NCBI GenBank assembly: GCA_018266845.1
Contig: JAFDZO010000023.1
Span: 1-64,000 of the forward strand
DNA length: 64,000 nucleotides
Direction: 5' to 3'
Source of the DNA: Bacteroidota bacterium
GTDB taxonomy: Bacteria; Bacteroidota; Ignavibacteria; Tepidaquicellales; Tepidaquicellaceae
Shown piece by piece: positions 45,054 through 55,202 of this stretch. Position 1 is the stretch's first letter, and every line of letters starts with the position of its first letter. A model generated the notes under the pieces. It was given only the letters and a program-made list of their open reading frames with translations, had not been told where the DNA came from and did not search any database. Both the position numbers and the translations under genes were made by a program.

Positions 45054-45425
45054 TTATCTTCCAGATTTTCCTCCGTATCCTATGAAAGAAACTCCGGCAA
45101 CAATTGCCGCTACACCGGCAAACCTTAGCGGGCTGTAAGAATCAGATGCGAAGAAAACCGGAGAAACAATGCTCACCCATACGTAAGTTAATCCGATAAA
45201 AGGATAAAGCGTGGAGAGGTCATCTTCTTTTAAAGCAATTGTGAGAATTAGAAAGCTCAGTCCGTATGCTATGAACCCGCCTATCAGAACGGGGTTAAGG
45301 ATTGTATCAATTAAGCTGTGCTGTCCGCTGACGGCATTATTGGATGAAAGCTTAAATAGAATCTGCGCTGCTGTTCCGAGAAATGTGCAAACAATTACAA
45401 GGAATATTCCGGTATAATGTTTCAT
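45054..45425 (-). CDS. small DMT-superfamily transporter subunit (first of a pair)
   Basis: 123 residues with four hydrophobic segments and the EamA-like block L-K-E-D-D-L-S-T-L-Y-P-F-I-G-L-T-Y-V-W-V. Related in layout to ArnE/ArnF-type heterodimers that flip undecaprenyl-phosphate sugars; the second half lies immediately downstream. Position behind a GT-C glycosyltransferase supports a lipid-linked sugar role, which is inference. Confidence 0.8.
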   Translation of the reverse strand: MKHYTGIFLVIVCTFLGTAAQILFKLSSNNAVSGQHSLIDTILNPVLIGGFIAYGLSFLILTIALKEDDLSTLYPFIGLTYVWVSIVSPVFFASDSYSPLRFAGVAAIVAGVSFIGYGGKSGR

Positions 45426-45455
45426 TAATTGCAGCTTAGATTTTATAGCGAGTTT

Positions 45456-47051
45456 TTATTGTCCTTCTTCTTTCTTTTCTAAATCAACTGTAACGGGGGG
45501 AAGCTGAACGTTCCTCTTATAAATTTCGATTCCGTTATCAACATAAAGAAGGTCGTAGAATCTTTTGAGAATTATCGGGTCTATTTTTTCTCTAAGCCTG
45601 TAATAAGGATTTTTATTGTCAATCAAAATCCATGTGGCATAATCCTGTGGTCGTCTTAGAGTCTTTTCTCCGACTTCCCAGCTTTCAGGATAAATTCTGT
45701 CTTTGATGTCAATCTTTGTCCATGGCTTGATAGAGAAGTTAACTCCATCGTAGAAAATCGCGCCGCCTTTGTAGTTCATTCTCAAAAATTCCGAAGCTCT
45801 GTTGATTTCAGGTCGTGAGTTGTTAAAGAAAGCCGTTTCAACAATTACAGGCGCGCCTTTGGGCCAGTTGTAATAATAGCTTAGCGGAATAATCAAAGCG
45901 AGAACAAAATAACCGATATAATAGGGGAGGTTTCCGTAGTATCTGTATTCGTAAACTTTGTATGAAAGATAGCCGATAAAAAATGCAACGCCTGGAATGA
46001 TAAAAATTCCGTAACGCGCATTGTAGTACCCGAACGGCTCTATGTTCGGCATTTCGATAATAATCGAGCCGGAATAAACGAGATAAATTGTAACGGGAAT
46101 TGAGATTAAAAATATATAGGGAGCTACCTGCGAGAATCTGAACTTGTTGACTAAGAAATAAATTACAACTCCCACTGCAAATAAAAGAAGGGGAATCGTT
46201 CCTATAAGCTGAACAATATTATTCAGGTAAACTACGAGAGAGAATAACAAATCTCCCTTTGCATTAAATCTGCCGCCTTTTTCAAACCATGCTCCTGCTG
46301 AGTACTCGCCTCGTAAGAATGCTATCGGGTCGCCGTAAACACTCCAGTTGTGATACAGCCAGAAACCGACAAACAAGGCTGTCGGCGCAACATAAAGAAC
46401 GGTGTATCTGATGACCATTGTTTTGTTTTTGCCGAGGCAAAGAAGCACAACTCCGATAAAACAGAACAATGCAAATGTCCACCCTTCATAACGGGAAGCA
46501 ACTGCAAGAGCTGTTAAACAGGCAGAGTAAATAAACCAAACTTTTTCACCCGTAACATTCCATTTAAGAAGATAATAAACGGATGCCGTCATAAACATCA
46601 TTAAAATCGTTTCAGACATTGCAGTTGTCTGAAGATATAAAATATTGGGATTGATTACAAAAATAAATACTGCGATGTACTGTGAAAGACGATGCTCTGT
46701 AATTAGCCGGACGGAAAGAAAAATACAGCAGGAAGTAATCACAAAGCACGTAAGGTTTACTATGCTTCCTGCAAGACCAGTGTACCAGAGAAAATCAAAG
46801 TAGGCAAACGGCAGAATCATCACTGCGGGAATAGGCAGCCATGCTGTTCCAAGCTGCTGGCTGATGCCCGGTGTGAGTGAATCGTAAAACCTTCTTGCAA
46901 TATCAACACGGCTGATAGAGTCAGGGTATGCGTAAACGTATTCAAAGTAGTAGCTTGCAAGCTGCGCCAAAAATCCGACCATGAGAGTGAAGTAAATCAC
47001 GCGCCTGAAAGATTTTATCGTTACCTCATCGCTAAAAAATTTATCTACCAT
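45456..47051 (-). CDS. GT-C-fold membrane glycosyltransferase
   Basis: 531 residues with ten or more hydrophobic segments. The first periplasmic loop has D-S-I-S-R-V-D-I-A-R-R-F-Y-D-S, fitting the acidic loop of GT-C enzymes, and a soluble C-terminal region follows (from about 415). Such enzymes transfer sugars from polyprenyl-phosphate donors to lipids or proteins outside the membrane. Located 30 bases before the DMT pair and after an outer-membrane protein gene on the same strand. Donor and acceptor are unknown. Confidence 0.82.
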   Translation of the reverse strand: MVDKFFSDEVTIKSFRRVIYFTLMVGFLAQLASYYFEYVYAYPDSISRVDIARRFYDSLTPGISQQLGTAWLPIPAVMILPFAYFDFLWYTGLAGSIVNLTCFVITSCCIFLSVRLITEHRLSQYIAVFIFVINPNILYLQTTAMSETILMMFMTASVYYLLKWNVTGEKVWFIYSACLTALAVASRYEGWTFALFCFIGVVLLCLGKNKTMVIRYTVLYVAPTALFVGFWLYHNWSVYGDPIAFLRGEYSAGAWFEKGGRFNAKGDLLFSLVVYLNNIVQLIGTIPLLLFAVGVVIYFLVNKFRFSQVAPYIFLISIPVTIYLVYSGSIIIEMPNIEPFGYYNARYGIFIIPGVAFFIGYLSYKVYEYRYYGNLPYYIGYFVLALIIPLSYYYNWPKGAPVIVETAFFNNSRPEINRASEFLRMNYKGGAIFYDGVNFSIKPWTKIDIKDRIYPESWEVGEKTLRRPQDYATWILIDNKNPYYRLREKIDPIILKRFYDLLYVDNGIEIYKRNVQLPPVTVDLEKKEEGQ

Positions 47052-47091
47052 TTGTTTTTAATTTTTTTGTACAGCCGTAAATATAAAACAA

Positions 47092-47892
47092 TTAATACCC
47101 GAAATTAAATCCTAAGAACAAGCTTGGACCTGTTGAAACATTTTTTCCCGCAACTATATATTCAGTGCCGAAAGATAAGCTCATGCTCTTTGAAATCTTT
47201 TGAACAATTGCCCCTGAAAGCTTTGTAGAACTTTGATTATTACCGTTAAGCCCTCTATTGCTTTCAATAGTTGCATACCAGCTTGTGTATTTATTGAATG
47301 ACGAGCCGAGCGTAAAATAAACTGAAAGCTCTTCGCCCGCATCTGCTGCTCCTCTGAATTTATATTTTACTCCTGCGCTGTAATACGAGGGCATTCTGAA
47401 AAGTCGCATTCCGTTTCCGATTGTAAAGCCGATGCTGTAGGTTGCAAAGTCAGCATCTAAAGCAGGGTCTTGGTCACGCGGAAAGTGGAGCGGCAGATTT
47501 GCCTCAAGCTCAAGTCCCATAACCGGCGGACCGGGGCTTATCTGGTAAACAAGCCCTATGCTTGGGTTCTTAAATCCAAAGCTGCTTGTAGTCCCGCTGG
47601 GAGTTTGATTGGTAAGTTTAGCAAATCCGAATTTTGTAAAAAATGCCACGCTTTGGCTTATGCCGGTAATATTAAAAACATCAATATCAAATCTTGAAAA
47701 TTTTGAGCTATTATTTATTAATTTTCCTGTCGGGTCATAATATTGATTAAACTCTCCATATTTCATAGTAACAAGCGTGCCGTTTTTTCCCTTAGTCGGT
47801 ATCCATTGAGAATAAGATTTTTGCGGAGTGAAAGAAATAATAAATATCGCTGCCAGAACGAGTAAAAGCTTACTTTTTAACGAGGTCTGCAA
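47092..47892 (-). CDS. predicted outer-membrane beta-barrel protein
   Basis: 266 residues. Signal peptide (LLLVLAAIFIISFTPQKSYS) then alternating amphipathic strands ending in an aromatic (F-L-G-F-N-F-G-Y), the outer-membrane insertion signature. Conserved-looking repeats like G-L-V-Y-Q-I and SFGTEYIVAGKN fit a 10-12-stranded barrel. No specific transporter family recognised. Heads the gene string to the GT-C enzyme. Confidence 0.78.
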   Translation of the reverse strand: MQTSLKSKLLLVLAAIFIISFTPQKSYSQWIPTKGKNGTLVTMKYGEFNQYYDPTGKLINNSSKFSRFDIDVFNITGISQSVAFFTKFGFAKLTNQTPSGTTSSFGFKNPSIGLVYQISPGPPVMGLELEANLPLHFPRDQDPALDADFATYSIGFTIGNGMRLFRMPSYYSAGVKYKFRGAADAGEELSVYFTLGSSFNKYTSWYATIESNRGLNGNNQSSTKLSGAIVQKISKSMSLSFGTEYIVAGKNVSTGPSLFLGFNFGY

Positions 47893-48159
47893 GTTTGGTA
47901 ATTTATTTAGTATTTGTTGCCTTAAATTAAAAGAATATTAGATAAAAATAAACACTGAAATATATAGTTCTTACTGCTTATGGTTAACGAATTACTTTAT
48001 CTGCAAAATTATTTCGCCAAAGATTATAGTTACAAAACTATCATTTTTAATTTTAAAATAAAACACTTAAAAATAATTTTTTTTACATAAAAAAATTGAC
48101 AAATTTTATTACTTTTTTTAGACATTCATTTAAAAAAATATAATATATAAATTATTAAA

Positions 48160-49308
48160 ATGGCTGAAAATCTTGACTTAAGCGCGCAGGAACTCAATGA
48201 AACAAAGTATTTGCATTTTCTTTCCGGTATTGAAGGAATTGGTAATATAAAGATTTATTCGCTGCTGAAGCTGTTTAAAAGCGCTGAAGCGGTTTTTAAT
48301 GCCGGACTTCTGGAGCTTAAAAATACGGGTCTGCTTTCCGTAAATAATCTAAAGAACTTTGATAAGGCAAGAAAAAGCAGCGAAGAGGCGGAAAAAAGAT
48401 TTTCAAAAATTTTATCACATTGTGAGAAAAAGGATATAAAAATTTGCAGCATTTTAAGCAGGCAATACCCTAAAAATTTAAAGCCTGTTTATGATGCTCC
48501 TGTTCTTTTATATTACAGAGGCGCATTAAGCGCAGCAGATGAATTTTCAATCGGAATTGTAGGCACGCGCACTCCGAGCGAATACGGCAAACAGATGTGT
48601 GAGAGCTTTTCAGCGGAATTTTCAAAGATGAGCATTCCTCTGATTAGCGGAATGGCGAAGGGAATTGACTCTGTATGCCATAAAACATCGTGCAGGCTGG
48701 AAAATATTAACTATGCAATTTTAGGCTGCGGAGTAGATGTCGTTTATCCTCCCGAAAATAAAAAATTGTATGAAGAAGTAATTGAATGCGGCGCGATTGT
48801 ATCTGAGTTTCCGCCGGGTACTTTTCCCGATAAAATAAATTTCCCGAAAAGAAACAGAATAATAAGCGGAATCAGCCTCGGAACAATCGTGATTGAAAGC
48901 GCTTTAAAGGGCGGCGCATTGATAACGGCGGGATTTGCAAACGATCAGGGGAAGGAAGTTTTTGCAGTGCCGGGAGACCTGAATTCAAAGCAATCAGGCG
49001 GAACAAATACACTTATTAAGAGAGGCAATGCAAAGCTGGTAATGAATGCAGAAGATGTGCTTGTAGAGCTTGAAAACAAAATGAAAAATTTTGTTAAGGC
49101 AAAGAACAAGGAAGAGAAAAAAGTTCTGCCGGGCTTATCGAAATCCGAAGGCGTTATATATGGTCTGCTCAACTTTGAACCGGTTCATATTGATATGATT
49201 TGCGAAAAATCGGGATTTAATATTTCGGCGTGCTTAGTCGAATTGCTAAGTCTTGAGTTTAAAGGAATAGTAAGGCAATTACCCGGGAAGTACTTTGTGA
49301 GAATGTGA
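48160..49308 (+). CDS. dprA: DNA-processing protein DprA
   Basis: 382 residues. Helical N-terminal SAM-like domain, a Rossmann-fold core with V-G-T-R-T-P-S-E-Y-G, L-I-S-G-M-A-K-G-I-D, LGCGVDVVYPPENKKL, FPKRNRIISGIS and F-A-V-P-G-D-L-N, then a C-terminal winged-helix-like domain. It loads RecA onto incoming single-stranded DNA in natural transformation. Start ATG 48160. Full length. Confidence 0.95.
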   Translation: MAENLDLSAQELNETKYLHFLSGIEGIGNIKIYSLLKLFKSAEAVFNAGLLELKNTGLLSVNNLKNFDKARKSSEEAEKRFSKILSHCEKKDIKICSILSRQYPKNLKPVYDAPVLLYYRGALSAADEFSIGIVGTRTPSEYGKQMCESFSAEFSKMSIPLISGMAKGIDSVCHKTSCRLENINYAILGCGVDVVYPPENKKLYEEVIECGAIVSEFPPGTFPDKINFPKRNRIISGISLGTIVIESALKGGALITAGFANDQGKEVFAVPGDLNSKQSGGTNTLIKRGNAKLVMNAEDVLVELENKMKNFVKAKNKEEKKVLPGLSKSEGVIYGLLNFEPVHIDMICEKSGFNISACLVELLSLEFKGIVRQLPGKYFVRM

Positions 49309-49311
49309 TTT

Positions 49312-49359
49312 AATTTCAGATTACAGATTTCAGATTTCAGATTAAAGATTACAGATTTA
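49312..49359. repeat. heptamer array GATTTCA/GATTACA
   Basis: Six to seven 7-base units (AATTTCA, GATTACA, GATTTCA twice, GATTAAA, GATTACA, GATTTAT) directly after dprA. Related to the exact GATTTCA x4 array at 51502. Confidence 0.8.
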
Positions 49360-49419
49360 TACTTTATTTTGTGAGTTTTCGTGTTTTGGTGTTTTTATGG
49401 CAAAAAAATTTAACAATTA

Positions 49420-49992
49420 ATGAAAATAAATTTAGACAAGTACATAATTGACGATAGAATATTCGATGTGAAATTCTCCTGCGATTTATCTTTATGCAAA
49501 GGAGCGTGCTGCACAATTCAGGGAACTGAAGGCGCGCCGCTGCTGGAAAAAGAAATAAACATCATAAAGCATCTTTTGCCCAAGGTGATGAAGTACATAC
49601 CTGAAAATCACAAAGAAGTTCTTTCACGTGAAGGGTTTTACTACAGGCACGATAACAACTATGCTGTAAGCACATATAATGATAACGAGTGCGTGTTTTC
49701 TTTTTATAATGAAGAGGGAATTGCTAAATGCGCGTTTCAAACGGCATATTACAACAGGGAAATTGAATTTAAAAAGCCCGTTTCATGTTATATGTTCCCT
49801 ATAAGAGTTTACGGAAAAAAAAGAAACATACTGCGCTACGAAAAAATAACCGAATGCAATGACGCTTTAGATAAAGGCGTAATGGAAGACAAAACAGTCT
49901 TTGAGTTTTTAAAGCAGCCGATTATAGATGAGTTCGGTATTGATTTCTATAAAACGGCAAAAGAAAAATTTTTAAATAAAACAAAAGTATAG
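49420..49992 (+). CDS. DUF3109 cysteine-rich protein
   Basis: 190 residues. Conserved N-terminal cysteine cluster C-D-L-S-L-C-K-G-A-C-C and later Cys (N-E-C-V-F, A-K-C-A-F, P-V-S-C-Y-M-F-P) match DUF3109, related to the YkgJ-type metal/Fe-S binding family. No signal peptide. It is directly upstream of rpoN with a one-base overlap (TAG then GTG). Role unknown; metal binding is inference. Confidence 0.88.
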   Translation: MKINLDKYIIDDRIFDVKFSCDLSLCKGACCTIQGTEGAPLLEKEINIIKHLLPKVMKYIPENHKEVLSREGFYYRHDNNYAVSTYNDNECVFSFYNEEGIAKCAFQTAYYNREIEFKKPVSCYMFPIRVYGKKRNILRYEKITECNDALDKGVMEDKTVFEFLKQPIIDEFGIDFYKTAKEKFLNKTKV

Positions 49993-51470
49993 TGATATCA
50001 CAATCTCAAAATCTTAAGTTATCACAAAAACTTTTTCCGAAAGTAATTCTAAACCAGAGCGTGCTGGCAGTGCCGACGCTTGCTCTTGAGCAGATGATAA
50101 AGAAGGAGCTTGAAGAAAATGTATTGCTTGAAGAGGAATCGGCAGATGAAGTAAGAGAGGAATCGCCTGACGAAACTATTGATGCGAAAGATGAAGGCAA
50201 AAAAGATGATGAAGAGGAAGTCTCTGAAAATACTAAGGAAGACGAGCTTGACTGGGATGACTACTTCAATAAGGAAGAAATGGATTATGACCCCGCAGAG
50301 CACACTCCTAAGGGAACTCAAACCGAGTATGACAATTCAAATATACAGGCAGCATCATTTTTAAATGAGAGCTTAATGCTTCAGCTTCACCTTATGGGCT
50401 TGCCCGCCAAGAAAGCATTTATCGGAGAGGAGATAATCGGTTCGCTGAACGATGAGGGCTATCTTACAACTGATACGATTGATTTAATCCGTGATATTGA
50501 TGAGATAAAAGCCGATACTGAATTCAAGAATGAATTTTTTTCAATACTGGAAGTCGAAGAAGTGTTGAAGGAGCTTCAAAATTCGCTTGAGCCTGCCGGA
50601 ATTGCAGCAAGAAATCTTCAGGAATGCCTTTCCATTCAGATAGAGCGTTCTGCGATAGATTCATTTTTGAAAAGAAACTCGCTGAAAGTTATTAATTCGC
50701 ATTTTGAAGAGCTTCGTTTGAAAAATTATGAAAAGCTTGCCAAAGAGCTGAACACATCACTGGAGAAAGTAAAGAAAATTTTTGAGTTGATTCACAAGCT
50801 TAATCCAAAGCCGGGGCAGACGGAGTCCGGCGCTGCGGAGAGCTATATTTATCCAGATATAATCGTAACAAAAGTAAACAATAACTATGAAGTATATTTA
50901 AACGAAAAGAATGTTCCGTCTTTGAGGATTAATAAATCGTATAGAGAGATGTATCAGAGCGGAGATAAGATTGATAAAGACACGAAGGACTTTTTATCGA
51001 ATAATTTCAACCGCGCAAAATGGTTTCTGGATGCAATTAATTCGCGCAGGCAGACACTTCTTAAAGTGATGAATTCCATTCTGCAAAGGCAGTATGTTTT
51101 CTTTAACAGCGAGGGAACGGGTTTAAGACCTTTGACGGAAAAAGAAATTGCCGAAGATATTGCAATGGATGTTTCCACTGTAAGCCGCGCAGTGAAAGGA
51201 AAATATGTGCAGACAGATTTTGGGATTTATTCCCTGAAATCTTTTTTCAGCAATGCTTTAACCAATGAAGACGGATTCGATGTTTCGGCTAAGGAAGCAA
51301 AAGATAAGCTGAAGCAGATAATTGATAACGAAGACAAAAAAAATCCTTTCACAGATGATGCGCTTGTAAAGGAGATGACAAATGCCGGATATAAAATTGC
51401 AAGGAGAACGGTTACAAAATACAGGGAAGCGATGGGAATTGCAAAGGCGAGACTACGACGCTCAATTTAA
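49992..51470 (+). CDS. rpoN: RNA polymerase sigma-54 factor
   Basis: 492 residues. Glutamine/leucine-rich region I (QSQNLKLSQKLFPKVI), acidic region II, core-binding domain, the DNA-binding HTH (I-A-M-D-V-S-T-V-S-R-A-V) and the RpoN box A-R-R-T-V-T-K-Y-R near the end. Needed for enhancer-activated transcription; no sigma-54 activator was noted in this window. Start GTG 49992 overlaps the previous stop. Confidence 0.96.
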   Translation: MISQSQNLKLSQKLFPKVILNQSVLAVPTLALEQMIKKELEENVLLEEESADEVREESPDETIDAKDEGKKDDEEEVSENTKEDELDWDDYFNKEEMDYDPAEHTPKGTQTEYDNSNIQAASFLNESLMLQLHLMGLPAKKAFIGEEIIGSLNDEGYLTTDTIDLIRDIDEIKADTEFKNEFFSILEVEEVLKELQNSLEPAGIAARNLQECLSIQIERSAIDSFLKRNSLKVINSHFEELRLKNYEKLAKELNTSLEKVKKIFELIHKLNPKPGQTESGAAESYIYPDIIVTKVNNNYEVYLNEKNVPSLRINKSYREMYQSGDKIDKDTKDFLSNNFNRAKWFLDAINSRRQTLLKVMNSILQRQYVFFNSEGTGLRPLTEKEIAEDIAMDVSTVSRAVKGKYVQTDFGIYSLKSFFSNALTNEDGFDVSAKEAKDKLKQIIDNEDKKNPFTDDALVKEMTNAGYKIARRTVTKYREAMGIAKARLRRSI

Positions 51471-51501
51471 GATTTAAGAATTAAGATATAAGATTTGTAT
51501 T

Positions 51502-51529
51502 GATTTCAGATTTCAGATTTCAGATTTCA
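51502..51529. repeat. heptamer tandem repeat GATTTCA x4
   Basis: Four exact copies, in the gap between rpoN and hslV. A TTTGTG...GTGTTGAAA half-copy lies between this array and hslV. Confidence 0.85.
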
Positions 51530-51621
51530 GATTTTCTATGATTATAAGGTTTAGTGAAATTTTTTGTGTATTTTGTGATTTAGTGTTGAAATATAAATAA
51601 AGATTTAGTGGTGAAAATACT

Positions 51622-52215
51622 GTGGGAAGTATTTTAAAATTTAAAAACCAAAAATTGAAAAAATTTAAAAGCGATAACAGCGAAAATAAAATCCGCTCGA
51701 CAACTGTAATAGGACTTGCGCGAAACGGCAAAGCTGCAATCGGCAGTGATGGTCAGGTTACAATGGGTAACACTGTTGCGAAACAGACAACAAAAAAAGT
51801 AAGAAAAATTTATAACGATACTGTGCTGGTAGGATTTGCCGGTTCGACCTCCGATGCGTTTACCTTATATGAAAAATTTGAGGCAAAGCTTGAGCAATAC
51901 AAGGGAAATCTTCCCCGCGCAGCCGTGGAAATGGCTAAAGACTGGCGAAGCGATAAATATCTCCGCCGCCTTGAAGCGCTGCTTGCAGTGGTAGGCAAAG
52001 ATAAGGCTTATATTATTTCCGGCAACGGAGATATAATCGAACCCGATGACGGAATTGTTGCAATCGGCTCCGGGGGCGCTTACGCACTTGCAGCTGCAAA
52101 AGTTATGATGAAATACACAAAGCTTTCTGCGAAAGAAATTGTAACAGAATCATTGAATCAGGCAGCGGATATTTGCATTTATACTAATCACAATATTTCA
52201 ATAGAAGAATTATAA
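51622..52215 (+). CDS. hslV: ATP-dependent protease peptidase subunit HslV
   Basis: 197 residues. Mature enzyme begins at the catalytic Thr in R-S-T-T-V-I-G, with G-S-D-G-Q-V-T-M-G and [10 protein letters not shown] following, as in HslV N-terminal nucleophile hydrolases. The pro-region of about 26 residues is long; TTG 51655 is a shorter alternative to GTG 51622. Forms dodecamers that degrade proteins unfolded by HslU, encoded next. Confidence 0.95.
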   Translation: MGSILKFKNQKLKKFKSDNSENKIRSTTVIGLARNGKAAIGSDGQVTMGNTVAKQTTKKVRKIYNDTVLVGFAGSTSDAFTLYEKFEAKLEQYKGNLPRAAVEMAKDWRSDKYLRRLEALLAVVGKDKAYIISGNGDIIEPDDGIVAIGSGGAYALAAAKVMMKYTKLSAKEIVTESLNQAADICIYTNHNISIEEL

Positions 52216-52216
52216 A

Positions 52217-53719
52217 ATGAGTTTAATGACAGAGGAAAAACAAATTAAGGCATCATCAAAAAACGGACAAGTTGAAAAAACTATTTCAGGCGATAAAATA
52301 AAACAGCTTACTCCCTCGCAGATTGTTGCCGAACTTGATAAATATATCATAGGACAAAACAACGCGAAGAAATCAGTTGCAATTGCTTTAAGAAACAGGT
52401 GGCGCAGGCAGCAGGTGCCGGACAGCATGAAGGATGAAATCATGCCGAACAATATTATTATGATAGGTCCGACGGGAGTAGGGAAGACTGAAATCGCAAG
52501 AAGAATATCAAAGCTCTCCAATGCGCCGTTTATAAAAGTTGAAGCGTCGAAGTTTACTGAAGTTGGATATGTAGGTCGTGATGTAGAATCAATGATTCGC
52601 GAGCTTACAGATTTATCCGTTACAATGGTTAAGCAGGAAAAATCTGAGCTTGTTCAAAAAAAGGCAGAGGAAAATGTAATCGAAAGAATTTTGGATATAC
52701 TTGTTCCCCCCATGAAAAAGAAAGTTTCCATTGAAAACGAGAGCAGCGAAGCCGCGAAAGCAGAAGGCGGCGGCAGCCAGATGGGATTCACTTTGCAGGT
52801 TGAGCCTGTTGACGAGAAATCCGAAGAGTCAAATCAAAAGACACGCGATAAATTCCGCGATGATTTGAAGTCAGGTAAATTGGACAGCAGAAATATCGAG
52901 CTTGATCTGGCAGCGGAAGCTCCCATGCTTCAGGTGCTGGGACCAATAGGGCTTGAAGAGATGGGATTGAATCTTCAGGATTTATTCGGCAATATGATGC
53001 CGAAAAAATCTAAGAAGAGAAAGCTCACTATTGCTGAGGCTAAAAAAATTCTCGTTCAGGAAGAAGCGCAGAAGCTGATTGATATGGATGCTGCAATTAA
53101 AGAAGCCGTCGAGAAAGTTCAGAATTCGGGAATTGTTTTCATAGATGAAATTGACAAGATAGCGGGAGGAAACAAAGCCTCTAATCAAAGCCCCGATGTT
53201 TCGCGCGAGGGCGTGCAAAGAGATTTGCTTCCGATTGTGGAAGGCTCGACTGTGATTACAAAATACGGTCCCGTAAAAACCGACCATATTTTATTTGTTG
53301 CTTCGGGAGCTTTTCACGTATCGAAGCCCAGTGATTTAATACCGGAATTGCAGGGGAGATTTCCTATAAGAGTTGAGCTGAACAGCCTTAACGAAGAAGA
53401 TTTTTACAATATTCTTACTCAGCCGCAGAATGCTTTGATAAAGCAGTACAGAGCTTTGCTGAATGCCGAAGGAATAGAATTAAATTTCAAGGAAGATGCA
53501 ATCCGCGAAGTTGCAAAGACGGCAGCGCTTGTAAACGAGCAGGTAGAAAATATCGGCGCGAGAAGGCTGCACACGATTCTTACTACTTTACTGGAAAGCG
53601 TATTGTTTGAAGTGCCGGACAAAATCAAAAAGAAAAAAATTGATATAGACAGAAAGTATGTGAACGACAAGCTTTCTGCCATAGTTAAAGACAGGGATTT
53701 AAGCAGTTACATCTTATAA
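52217..53719 (+). CDS. hslU: ATP-dependent protease ATPase subunit HslU
   Basis: 500 residues. AAA+ module with Walker A G-P-T-G-V-G-K-T and the [15 protein letters not shown] block, a long I-domain (about 125-285), Walker [10 protein letters not shown] and the sensor region. It unfolds substrates for HslV. Starts two bases after hslV; ATG 52217 or M4 are both close. Confidence 0.97.
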   Translation: MSLMTEEKQIKASSKNGQVEKTISGDKIKQLTPSQIVAELDKYIIGQNNAKKSVAIALRNRWRRQQVPDSMKDEIMPNNIIMIGPTGVGKTEIARRISKLSNAPFIKVEASKFTEVGYVGRDVESMIRELTDLSVTMVKQEKSELVQKKAEENVIERILDILVPPMKKKVSIENESSEAAKAEGGGSQMGFTLQVEPVDEKSEESNQKTRDKFRDDLKSGKLDSRNIELDLAAEAPMLQVLGPIGLEEMGLNLQDLFGNMMPKKSKKRKLTIAEAKKILVQEEAQKLIDMDAAIKEAVEKVQNSGIVFIDEIDKIAGGNKASNQSPDVSREGVQRDLLPIVEGSTVITKYGPVKTDHILFVASGAFHVSKPSDLIPELQGRFPIRVELNSLNEEDFYNILTQPQNALIKQYRALLNAEGIELNFKEDAIREVAKTAALVNEQVENIGARRLHTILTTLLESVLFEVPDKIKKKKIDIDRKYVNDKLSAIVKDRDLSSYIL

Positions 53720-53729
53720 AATTTTCAAA

Positions 53730-54452
53730 ATGAAAAAATTAACTTTTGTAATTTTTTCCCTCGTTTTAATTTTTATATTATCTGCGGGAGAAATTTTCCC
53801 GCAGGTAAAAACCCGCGAAACTACACAGGTGTATGCCGGTATGGGATATTCGTTTGTGGTTTTTACGAATACAACTATGTCTGATGCTTATCCTGTTTTC
53901 GGAAGCAGCGGAGATTTTTTAAAAGAAATAAATTTCTTCGGCGGAGTAAGGGCAAACAGAAATTTAGCAGTCGAGCTTTCCCCCTCATTTATTTTTTCAA
54001 ATGCTGTTAACAGCAAAGGCTTTACTTACACTTCGATATTAGGTAATACGGGCTATTACGTGCCTAATACCACTACATTTCTTTCAGTGCCTCTTAATAT
54101 TAAGCTGAAATATTTTCCGTTTACTCAGGATTTGGTTTCTCAGCTTAGCAATATTTATATCGGCGCAGAGGTGGGAATGGCATACGTAAAAGAGGAGACG
54201 AGCAATTATATCTATGCAAACAGTTCTCTGACAAATTTTATCGGTATAAAGACGGATAAGAACTCATTCTGGAAACCTGATTTCGGAATTTCTATCGGAT
54301 ATGCAAGCACTGCAAAATTCGGCTACGGCTTTGAAGCCTCATACAGATTTATTCCATTAGATGGAAATAATACGCTGCCTTTGACAACTTCTATGGCGAA
54401 AGATATGAACAGCGTAAATCTTACCGCTAAATTAATCTTTAGTTTTAATTAA
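53730..54452 (+). CDS. outer-membrane beta-barrel protein
   Basis: 240 residues. Signal peptide (KKLTFVIFSLVLIFILSAGE) and repeated amphipathic strands ending in a C-terminal aromatic (K-L-I-F-S-F-N). OmpW/PorV-like size but no firm family. Starts 11 bases after hslU. Confidence 0.75.
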   Translation: MKKLTFVIFSLVLIFILSAGEIFPQVKTRETTQVYAGMGYSFVVFTNTTMSDAYPVFGSSGDFLKEINFFGGVRANRNLAVELSPSFIFSNAVNSKGFTYTSILGNTGYYVPNTTTFLSVPLNIKLKYFPFTQDLVSQLSNIYIGAEVGMAYVKEETSNYIYANSSLTNFIGIKTDKNSFWKPDFGISIGYASTAKFGYGFEASYRFIPLDGNNTLPLTTSMAKDMNSVNLTAKLIFSFN

Positions 54453-54467
54453 AATTTAATTAATCGA

Positions 54468-55202
54468 ATGAAAAAAATTCCCTTGTTGTTTTCTCTTTTT
54501 TTTCCGGTTTTTCTTTTTTTGTTCAATACATCATATTCTCAAAGTTCGGACCTCTTCCTTCTTGAGCTTAACAACGGCATTTCAATTAAATGCTATTTGA
54601 AGGAATATACTGCGGAAAAAGAACTGATTGTAATTTCCGAAGACGGTAAAGAGATTAAAGTTAAGCTTGATGACGTTAAGAAGTTTGAGAGAATAAGTGA
54701 AGTTAATTTTAAAAAGGAAGACAGCCCTTTAAAGGATAACTCAAAAATAAATTATCTGAAAAGAAATACTTTCACAAATACGCTCAAAGTGGGACCTATG
54801 AGAAACGGCAAAAACGATAAATTTTATTTTAGCGCCAGTGATATAGTCAATTATGAGTTAGGAGAAATTTCTATCGGGGCGGGAATATCTTATGATGCTA
54901 TTCCTGATAACGCCTTTATTCCGGTCTTTGCAGATTTAAAATACAACATTGCAACTAATTCCCCAAATACACCTTTTGCATTTGTAAATGGCGGATATTC
55001 ATTCACAACGGATATTGGCAGCGGATATATGTTTGCTTTTGGTTTGGGGCTTAAAACAAAATTGCAGAACAATATAACTTTTGTTACAGATTTAGGATAT
55101 AAATACCAGAGATTGGAGTACACTTTAGAACTCTTTGGTTATAAGTATAAACTTGTCGGAAATACAAATTACATTACATTAAATGCAGGCATTCAATTTT
55201 AA
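54468..55202 (+). CDS. exported beta-rich protein, outer-membrane-like
   Basis: 244 residues. Signal peptide (IPLLFSLFFPVFLFLF), an N-terminal domain where I-S-E-D-G-K-E-I-K-V-K-L-D-D-V-K suggests a small LSm/SH3-like fold, and a barrel-like C-terminal half ending L-N-A-G-I-Q-F. Starts 16 bases after the previous barrel gene. Its stop lies inside the next gene's N-terminus (20-base overlap). Function unknown. Confidence 0.72.
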   Translation: MKKIPLLFSLFFPVFLFLFNTSYSQSSDLFLLELNNGISIKCYLKEYTAEKELIVISEDGKEIKVKLDDVKKFERISEVNFKKEDSPLKDNSKINYLKRNTFTNTLKVGPMRNGKNDKFYFSASDIVNYELGEISIGAGISYDAIPDNAFIPVFADLKYNIATNSPNTPFAFVNGGYSFTTDIGSGYMFAFGLGLKTKLQNNITFVTDLGYKYQRLEYTLELFGYKYKLVGNTNYITLNAGIQF

